A DNA stretch of 64,000 nucleotides from Planctomycetota bacterium (lineage in GTDB: Bacteria; Planctomycetota; Planctomycetia; Gemmatales; Gemmataceae): NCBI GenBank assembly GCA_021413735.1, contig JAIOPV010000042.1, positions 1 through 64,000 of the forward strand, given 5' to 3'. Both the position numbers and the translations under genes were made by a program. Below are positions 58,494 to 64,000 of the stretch, in pieces. The first letter of the stretch is position 1; every line of letters starts with the position of its first letter. Under the pieces are notes generated by a model. The model was not told the origin of the DNA. It did not search any database and saw nothing but the letters and a program-made list of their open reading frames with translations.

Positions 58494-60080
58494 TCAAGAG
58501 TGGACATATCCGGGGCGGAATCGAGCAGGCAGCAGCCTCAACCAGAACATGCGTGCGATCAACAGGGCAGCCAACGCCGCGGACGTGATCCCGAACCCCG
58601 CATAGATGTCCGCGAACACCAAGGCGTCGGCCTGGTAGTTGACTGAGCGGAACATCAGCGTCTCGGCTCGTCGAGCGGCTTCGGGTGATCCACTGGCGGC
58701 AAACGTTGACTGCAATTCCGCGGTTCGATTCGCGACCTCGACCGCTTGAATATCGCCACGGTCAGACGTGTAGGAATACTGCCACTGGTGCCCGGCCAGC
58801 AACGCGGTGGATAGAAGTCCAATTCCGATTCCGGCCCCAATGAACTGCGATGCTTGAAGACCAATTCCAATGCGAGCTTCGCAGGCAGGGTCGCCATCCG
58901 AGCGGCGCATTTCCGACTGGATGATGAGGCCGAACCCGAACCCCAGGAGGAAGCGGCCCGGAGCCATCTCCCAGGTTTGGGGTGCGGAAAACCAGTTGAA
59001 CTCGACCACGTTCAACACGCTCCAGTACGGCCAGCCCAGCATTTTCGTGTAAAGAAAAGCCATCCCCAGCGTTATCAACACGAGCCCGAACACCGAGGCA
59101 TTTTTCTCCAGGCGCACGGGGCTAGGAATCATCCGTCCCACGAGGAGCGACACGGCGGCTCCAAAACTCAAGGGCCAGACCTGCCAGGCGCGTTCCAATT
59201 CGCTGACATTGATGAACAGGCCACCAAACACTCCCGTCTCGGACACCTGAAAGAACTGCACCATCCCTGCGTACCCGATGAGCAAGCCCCGCGGCACTGC
59301 TTCCCGGACAATTGCGAACGTGAGACTGGGCCAAGAGAGCCACAACGTGGCAATCAGTCCAGCCAGTCCAGCGAAGGCAACAAGGAGCACGAACCGGTCA
59401 TCGGCCCAGCCCATCAGTTGGCCCCACTGGAGCAGGTACCAAATGCTCGCGATCCCAAGAACGAACGCGGGGAGATATCCAAGCGAGCTGGCTGGCGACG
59501 GTGGTGGATCGGGTTTGGGATTGAGCGGGATGACACAGCCAAGTCCGAACAATGCGAGTAATCCCTCGAAGAGAAACCCTCCTTCCCAATTGGACCAGCC
59601 ATACCACATGCTCGCGCCGGCGACGATCAGCGGACCGAATCCCGGCAGCAGAACCTCGAATACTTTGACCGCGCCCGGCCTCGCCTCGGGAAGCAATCGC
59701 AGACCTGCACACATCACCTGACCGGCTCCAAATCCCGCGAGGATTCGGCCGAACACTGCGACGCTATATGAGGCGTGCGTGTCCAGTCCGTTGAGGAACG
59801 CACCTGAACAGAGCATCCCAAGCCCGAGCTTAGTGAGTGTGTGCGACGACACCCGGTACTTGAGAACCGGAGATAGCAGGATCGAGAACGCGATGGTGAA
59901 GAGGTACGCAGAATGGAGTCCGTACCCAACCGAGGAGATCCAACCGTGAGAGGCGTTCATCTCGCGGAAGTTGGTGGTGTGTCCAGCCGTGGTCAGCCAG
60001 ACCGAGACGAGTGCCGCCAGCGGTCCGGCCACAGCACCGACCCTCGCGAAGAAGGGGGGGCGGTCACTCGCCGTCGCCAT
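58494..60080 (-). CDS. MFS transporter, 14-TM EmrB/DHA2-like
   Basis: The 528-residue polytopic membrane protein has about 14 membrane segments, starting VGAVAGPLAALVSVWLTT and ending ITSAALAALLIARMFWL. Motif A is degenerate (FGRILAGFGAGQVM), and the motif C area keeps GFGPLIVAGASMWYGWS, where the usual form is GPxxGG. It is presumably a proton-driven exporter working with the HlyD-like and TolC-like proteins at 61098-63958, as in EmrAB-TolC. Its gene is last in that operon and its start overlaps the preceding lipoprotein gene by 17 bases. Confidence 0.9.
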   Translation of the reverse strand: MATASDRPPFFARVGAVAGPLAALVSVWLTTAGHTTNFREMNASHGWISSVGYGLHSAYLFTIAFSILLSPVLKYRVSSHTLTKLGLGMLCSGAFLNGLDTHASYSVAVFGRILAGFGAGQVMCAGLRLLPEARPGAVKVFEVLLPGFGPLIVAGASMWYGWSNWEGGFLFEGLLALFGLGCVIPLNPKPDPPPSPASSLGYLPAFVLGIASIWYLLQWGQLMGWADDRFVLLVAFAGLAGLIATLWLSWPSLTFAIVREAVPRGLLIGYAGMVQFFQVSETGVFGGLFINVSELERAWQVWPLSFGAAVSLLVGRMIPSPVRLEKNASVFGLVLITLGMAFLYTKMLGWPYWSVLNVVEFNWFSAPQTWEMAPGRFLLGFGFGLIIQSEMRRSDGDPACEARIGIGLQASQFIGAGIGIGLLSTALLAGHQWQYSYTSDRGDIQAVEVANRTAELQSTFAASGSPEAARRAETLMFRSVNYQADALVFADIYAGFGITSAALAALLIARMFWLRLLPARFRPGYVHS

Positions 60081-60573
60081 GCAACAACCTCCGTCCTGGG
60101 GGCAGGTCGTTCACCCAGGCTAACTCCAAACCCTGAGGAGTCTGGATTGTCACAGTCGGAAGGAGCGGACCGACCTTGGCGGTCGTCAACCGCTCTGACA
60201 GATCAGTGAACGCCGCTGCCGTGAGAGCCTCTCGCTGGTTGGCGGGTAGAGCAGTCCAACCTGGACCAGTCGTGAGGACCACCGGCAGCCGCGGAACTTT
60301 TTGGTAGGTCCCGATGCCATACGGGAGCAGGGTTGGGACTGGCGGCAACACCTCCACACGCTCGAACACTGGCTTGCCGTTGGCCTGTTGCTGTTCGACC
60401 CATGTGGTAAACCCGCGAGCGGCATCGGCCACCTTGGGATCGGTGATCGTGGATCTCGGATATGCTGGTGGCAGATTGCCTGCGGCCGGTGTTTGTGGGG
60501 GCGGAGGAGCCGGCTTGCACCCCGTTGCGATAATCAACGCTGTCGCCAGGATGCTCCTGGTGTGCTGGCTCAT
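60064..60573 (-). CDS. Lipoprotein of unknown function in the efflux operon
   Basis: A 169-residue product. The signal MSQHTRSILATALIIATGC ends in a near-standard lipobox ATGC, followed by a Pro-rich linker KPAPPPPQTPA. The mature domain has LPPVPTLLPYGIGTYQKV and LTAAAFTDLSERL, with no recognised family. It overlaps the preceding gene by four bases (ATGA, 60570-60573) and the MFS gene by 17 bases, so it is co-translated with the pump. It might be an accessory subunit. Confidence 0.85.
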   Translation of the reverse strand: MSQHTRSILATALIIATGCKPAPPPPQTPAAGNLPPAYPRSTITDPKVADAARGFTTWVEQQQANGKPVFERVEVLPPVPTLLPYGIGTYQKVPRLPVVLTTGPGWTALPANQREALTAAAFTDLSERLTTAKVGPLLPTVTIQTPQGLELAWVNDLPPGRRLLHGDGE

Positions 60574-60971
60574 GGCTTCTTCCCCTTGTGCTTTTCCTCG
60601 GGCTCATGAGCCGGGTAGACCATCAACGGCGACTCCGGTGGGAGCTTCTTCGCACATGTTGTTCCGAGCGCGACGGCCAGTGTGTCGCCGGGTTCGAGCG
60701 ATGCCGCCTGCCCTGGCTGGAAGCTGGCGTAGGCCACTCCAAGCAGAAGTCCAACTCCAGCTCCGCCTAGCACCGCAGGAGTCTTGGGGTGAATGAGGGT
60801 TGTTGCCGCAGCTGCCCCGAACACGGCTCCTTCAAATAGGAACAGCGACGTGATGGCTCTCCGGCGTTGGGCCGAGGTAAACCGTTGATCCTCGATGTCA
60901 AAGCCCCATTGTCCAGGTTTGGCACCGTCTGGACCGACAGGCCACGCAACGCTCCCCTCGGCTGAGTCCAT
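60570..60971 (-). CDS. Small membrane-associated protein of the efflux operon
   Basis: The 133-residue frame starts MDSAEGSVAWPVGPDGAKPG and contains two possible membrane segments (FEGAVFGAAAATTLIHP, AVLGGAGVGLLLGVAYA). ASLEPGDTLAVALG near residue 90 looks like a beta turn. It overlaps the preceding 60898-61101 frame by 74 bases in a different phase, which is unusual, and lacks its own clear ribosome-binding site. One gene with a frameshift is an alternative. The stop overlaps the next start (ATGA). Confidence 0.6.
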   Translation of the reverse strand: MDSAEGSVAWPVGPDGAKPGQWGFDIEDQRFTSAQRRRAITSLFLFEGAVFGAAAATTLIHPKTPAVLGGAGVGLLLGVAYASFQPGQAASLEPGDTLAVALGTTCAKKLPPESPLMVYPAHEPEEKHKGKKP

Positions 60972-61101
60972 CTTTCGGAATGACCTGTCGAACCCGGAGT
61001 TCGACCTTAGCCCCTTCGCAGAGCTGAGCGGGCGGAGGCGGTGCGGTGATGCCGAGAACCGAGACCGCGAGCAGTGCGGCGAATACCCACAGCGATCTCA
61101 T
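60898..61101 (-). CDS. Signal-peptide protein at TolC/EmrB junction, possibly the 5' part of a frameshifted gene
   Basis: The 67-residue frame starts MRSLWVFAALLAVSVLG, a good signal peptide, and its ATG overlaps the TolC-like stop as ATGA (61098-61101). After about 40 residues (CEGAKVELRVRQVIPKDG) the sequence turns into a Cys/Arg-rich stretch. The natural continuation lies in the frame of the 60570-60971 gene. A one-base shift near 60960-60990 would join them into one protein of about 170 residues. Confidence 0.5.
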   Translation of the reverse strand: MRSLWVFAALLAVSVLGITAPPPPAQLCEGAKVELRVRQVIPKDGLSRGERCVACRSRRCQTWTMGL

Positions 61102-62633
61102 GGCTTCACCTCTGGGAGAGGAGCGGGCAACTGCGGCGGACGTGTGAGGTCCGCTGGACTTGGGCTGGACCGCTTCCCACCACGCACTTTCTCGATGTAG
61201 TCGAACAGCAACTCCGTGGATCGCAGGACGTCCAAGCGGGCGAGTTGGAGGTTGTACCACGCAGTCCAGCGATTCGCATCGGCCTGCAATGTGGTGACCT
61301 GGACTGCCAGCACCTCCACCGGAATCACCTGCTTCTCGGTGAGCAGTTGGCGTTGACGGACCAGAGACTCCAACCGCAATCGGTACTCATCCTCACGCTG
61401 TCGCCATTCTTTCTCGGCGAACTGCCAGCGGTCCCACGCATCCCCCGCATCGGCGGTCACCTCGACCAGAGATTTTTCGAGGTCAAGCTGGGACCGGACC
61501 ACATCAAGCCGTGAACGTCTCAAGGCAGCCCACAGACCAATATCCACCAAAGGGACATTGTAGGTGTTGCCGAAAATTGCTCCGAACGCAAGTCCACCGT
61601 TCGCTGTGTTGGTGTTCTTCAAGCTCAGTCCAAGAGGGACTTGTCCAAGTCCAAGAAGACTGAGCACGTCCCTCTTGTCTTGGATCTCGGCGGCTCGCAG
61701 TCCAACCTCCATAATCTTGACCTCAAGCCGCTGCTGCTTGGCCCGTGCGATCGCATCCTCTCGGCTGGTCGGAAAGTCCGGGATCAGTCCAAGGTCCACG
61801 GTGTCTGGGTCGGCCAGGTCAAACTGATACCCGGCCTCAACCTCGATCGGGACGGGTTCCTCTGCCTGCGGCACGAGTAGCCGGCTTGAGTGAAGCACCA
61901 CCCCCAATCGTCGTCGGCGGACATCGAATTCCTTGCCGAGTTCAGCAACCAAAACTTCCGCACGTCCCACGTCCACACGGGCCTGGACCACCTCCAGGTC
62001 GAACGCCTGCTTCTCCGTAAACCGTTGTTGCGTTACCGCCAGGAAGTCTTGAGCATACTTGACTCCCAACTCGGCTGTCCGCAGCCCATAGGGAATCTGC
62101 TTCGCCTCGTAGAACTGTTGAGCCGCGAGAACCGCCTGGGACCGACGGACAAGTTGCTCCATCAACTCCTTCGCCCGGATACCCTCTTCCGCCAACGGCA
62201 GCGCGGCTATCTGCCCACCTGGGTCGAGCGGGAAGAACATATTCATTCGCGTCAGCGTGGCATAGTTCAAGCCGGGTTGAGCCACAAGCGGCGTACCACC
62301 AGTCACATCTGGGAAGATGATCCGCGAGTCCTTGTCCCCGCTGAACTGGTGAAAGTTCGCAATCAATTGCGGCATGTTCGCCATTGGGACGAACGACTTC
62401 AAAGCCTCGAACCGGCCCACTGTCGCCGTGCGAACAGCCACGTTCGCACGCACAACCTCGACGTTTGCAAGGCTCCGCGCGAACGCCGCTTCGAGTCTGA
62501 GAGGGCCACTTGGCTCCGTCGGATCGGGCGGAGGCAATCGCCCCTTGAGGACTGTATGCGGCTTGAGGATGCCACAGCCGACAGCCGCGCACAGCGTGAC
62601 AATGGCGAACAGCCAGGTCCGAGGGGTTACCAT
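61098..62633 (-). CDS. TolC-like outer membrane factor lipoprotein
   Basis: The 511-residue protein starts with a lipoprotein-like signal ending AAVGC. The body has two alpha-helical repeats of about 200 residues (VQARVDVGRAEVLVAEL, VRSQLDLEKSLVEV, RRSQAVLAAQQFYEAKQ, RQREDEYRLRLESLVRQ), as in the TolC outer-membrane channel family. The start at 62633 overlaps the HlyD-like stop by seven bases. It would form the exit duct of a tripartite pump with the HlyD-like and MFS subunits. No specificity can be read. Confidence 0.9.
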   Translation of the reverse strand: MVTPRTWLFAIVTLCAAVGCGILKPHTVLKGRLPPPDPTEPSGPLRLEAAFARSLANVEVVRANVAVRTATVGRFEALKSFVPMANMPQLIANFHQFSGDKDSRIIFPDVTGGTPLVAQPGLNYATLTRMNMFFPLDPGGQIAALPLAEEGIRAKELMEQLVRRSQAVLAAQQFYEAKQIPYGLRTAELGVKYAQDFLAVTQQRFTEKQAFDLEVVQARVDVGRAEVLVAELGKEFDVRRRRLGVVLHSSRLLVPQAEEPVPIEVEAGYQFDLADPDTVDLGLIPDFPTSREDAIARAKQQRLEVKIMEVGLRAAEIQDKRDVLSLLGLGQVPLGLSLKNTNTANGGLAFGAIFGNTYNVPLVDIGLWAALRRSRLDVVRSQLDLEKSLVEVTADAGDAWDRWQFAEKEWRQREDEYRLRLESLVRQRQLLTEKQVIPVEVLAVQVTTLQADANRWTAWYNLQLARLDVLRSTELLFDYIEKVRGGKRSSPSPADLTRPPQLPAPLPEVKP

Positions 62634-63958
62634 GCGTCCCCTGCTTTCCGCACCGGCGCTGTCTCTTCGACCCACACATGAGCCGACATCCCAGGCCGAA
62701 TCCGAGTCTCATAGTTCTGCGGACCGTTGAACCGAATACGCACCGGCAGCCTCTGGACAACCCGAGTGAAGTTCCCGGTCGCGTTGTCTGCCGGGAACAC
62801 TGAGAACACTGTCCCCGTCCCGCCAGACACGCTCTCGACCCAGCCCTCAAACGTGCGACCTGGGATCGCGTCCACGGCCACTTTGACAGGCAATCCAACT
62901 CGCACGCGGGCCATCTGGTCTTCGGTGAAGTTTGCCACCACCCAGACGTCCTCAATGTCGAGCGGCACGATACTGAGGAACGCGGTTCGTGGAGTGAGAG
63001 TTTGACCCAGTTGGATCGTGCGCCGACTCACAATCCCACCCTGTGGGGCGCGAATCAAACAATTGCTGAGTTGCAACTGAGCCTGTCGAAACTTGGCCTC
63101 GGCGAGCGCAACGCGATCCGTGGCAGCCTTCGCGTTGGCAACCGCAACATCGGGCTGAAGTTGGGAGGCTTCGGCCTGTCCAACCGTGGCACCGGCGAAC
63201 GCCAACGCACGGCGGAATTGTTCGAGCCGAACCTTGGCTTCCTGAATCTGTCGCTCACTGACCTGCACGCCCCGCTCAGCAGAGGCAACGTCGCTCTTCA
63301 GCGATTGCAACTTCGCAGCCGCTTCGCGGTAAGTCGCCTCTCGGTTGTCCCGCTCCTGGCCTGAGATCGCACCGGTTGCCGCGAGCCGGTCGAATCGGAG
63401 GCGGTACTCGTCAGCGTTCTTGACCAGTGCCTCCTGCCCGGGAATCCGTGCCTTCAACGCATTGAGAGCTTCTTCTTCCTTCTGGTGGGTTCGTTCACGC
63501 GATTCGACTTCGACTGCGGCGGCTCGCACGGCTTGATCGGCCTCATCCTTGCGGGCCGTGGCTCCGAGCAGAAGGTTCGTGCGGTCGCCCTTGACGAACC
63601 GTGCGTTCACCTCGGCCGCGACGGCTTCCGCTCGCGCTTGTCGGAGGTCGGCTTGGGCCTGATCGACTTGCAGTTGGTACGGGACAGGGTCGAGCTGTGC
63701 GAGCGGGTCTCCCGCAGCGACCACCATATTGTCGTCAGCGTAGAGGGCCACGACCGTGCCACCGACCTCCGAAGAGACTGGAGTGATGTTCCCCACCACA
63801 TAGGCGTTATCGGTGGTGACCTGCCAGTGCGAGTGATACCACATCCAGGCCAACCCGCCGCCCGCCGCGATCAGCAGAAGCAGCGCAACGAGGTGCCGCA
63901 ACCACGATCGGCGAGGAGTTGCTGGTGGTGGCGTCGGCGTATGTGTGGCTTCAGACAT
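62627..63958 (-). CDS. HlyD/EmrA-like membrane fusion protein
   Basis: The 443-residue periplasmic adaptor has one N-terminal membrane anchor (LVALLLLIAAGGGLAWMWY, about 22-40). TDNAYVVGNITPVSSEVGG is the lipoyl/biotinyl-like first half, a long coiled coil follows from about 95 to 265, then LIRAPQGGIVSRRTIQLGQ completes the lipoyl domain and FTRVVQRLPVRI the beta-barrel. The layout is EmrA-like, which fits the 14-TM MFS partner. It is the first gene of the operon in the window. The 42 bases upstream hold no clear promoter. Confidence 0.94.
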   Translation of the reverse strand: MSEATHTPTPPPATPRRSWLRHLVALLLLIAAGGGLAWMWYHSHWQVTTDNAYVVGNITPVSSEVGGTVVALYADDNMVVAAGDPLAQLDPVPYQLQVDQAQADLRQARAEAVAAEVNARFVKGDRTNLLLGATARKDEADQAVRAAAVEVESRERTHQKEEEALNALKARIPGQEALVKNADEYRLRFDRLAATGAISGQERDNREATYREAAAKLQSLKSDVASAERGVQVSERQIQEAKVRLEQFRRALAFAGATVGQAEASQLQPDVAVANAKAATDRVALAEAKFRQAQLQLSNCLIRAPQGGIVSRRTIQLGQTLTPRTAFLSIVPLDIEDVWVVANFTEDQMARVRVGLPVKVAVDAIPGRTFEGWVESVSGGTGTVFSVFPADNATGNFTRVVQRLPVRIRFNGPQNYETRIRPGMSAHVWVEETAPVRKAGDAW

Positions 63959-64000
63959 CGTTGTCGCCGGTTGGTAACTGTGAAGTCCACCCCTGGGCTT

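Overview
The window looks like a chromosomal segment of a planctomycete, most likely of the Gemmata group (Gemmataceae). The evidence is the planctomycete-typical secreted families (DUF1501, DUF1549/DUF1553, DUF1552, DUF1592-type, DUF1800), many Tat and lipoprotein signals, an archaeal/eukaryal-type ProRS, GC-rich DNA, and gene boundaries studded with palindromic repeats. No rRNA, tRNA, CRISPR array, transposase or integrase was recognised.

Layout: 1-990 is the 3' end of proS. 1070-3804 holds small secreted proteins and an alpha/beta hydrolase. 3815-6968 is an arginine operon read argB-argD-argF. 7040-8245 is a tandem duplication of a small cysteine-containing exported protein with its promoter. 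8301-9765 holds a monooxygenase-like protein and a pentapeptide-repeat protein. 9831-20940 is a long minus-strand array of secreted planctomycete families in which the DUF1553/DUF1501 pair and the DUF1552/DUF1592 pair stand side by side. 21022-24593 holds a HEAT protein, a PQQ-like beta-propeller, murB and an FtsQ-like protein. 24598-28809 holds NUDIX, radical SAM, enolase-superfamily and methyltransferase genes. 28823-29393 is repeat-rich and gene-free. 29394-44363 is the translation/transcription supercluster, read rplA-rplJ-rplL-rpoB-rpoC-rpsL-rpsG-fusA. 44606-48979 is a second secreted DUF1501/DUF1800 operon. 49180-54350 holds a truncated vWA-like/beta-propeller gene and a TPR/beta-propeller gene that look like parts of a MoxR-vWA-beta-propeller ternary system. 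54388-58480 holds a phosphoesterase, a HEAT pseudogene, an atypical nucleoside hydrolase, a lipoprotein and a NUDIX protein. 58494-63958 is a tightly overlapping efflux operon (HlyD/EmrA-like, TolC-like, two or three small proteins, 14-TM MFS).

The strongest unexplained signal is structural. More than a dozen long palindromes, belonging to several unrelated sequence families but sharing one architecture (arms of roughly 9-32 bases around a loop or second hairpin), sit within about 0-16 bases of stop codons. They occur after proS, argD, WD40, DUF1501, DUF1552, DUF1592, PQQ, rpoC, rpoB, rpsL, rplA and rplL, and twice supply the stop codon itself. Families are named here by type. A-type is a double hairpin bounded by GTTTAGCGG-like arms. 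B-type has arms containing CGCCAGCGAGG. C-type contains TTCCGGAC words. D-type has arms built from repeated short words, such as CAGCTAT, AACACGAA or AAAGTCGTAACGTC. A further repeat lies in-frame inside a methyltransferase gene.

Second-tier signals are a probable attenuator between rplL and rpoB, a MurB lacking its usual catalytic serine next to an FtsQ-like gene, a decayed ternary-system locus, and a HEAT-repeat pseudogene with three separate lesions.
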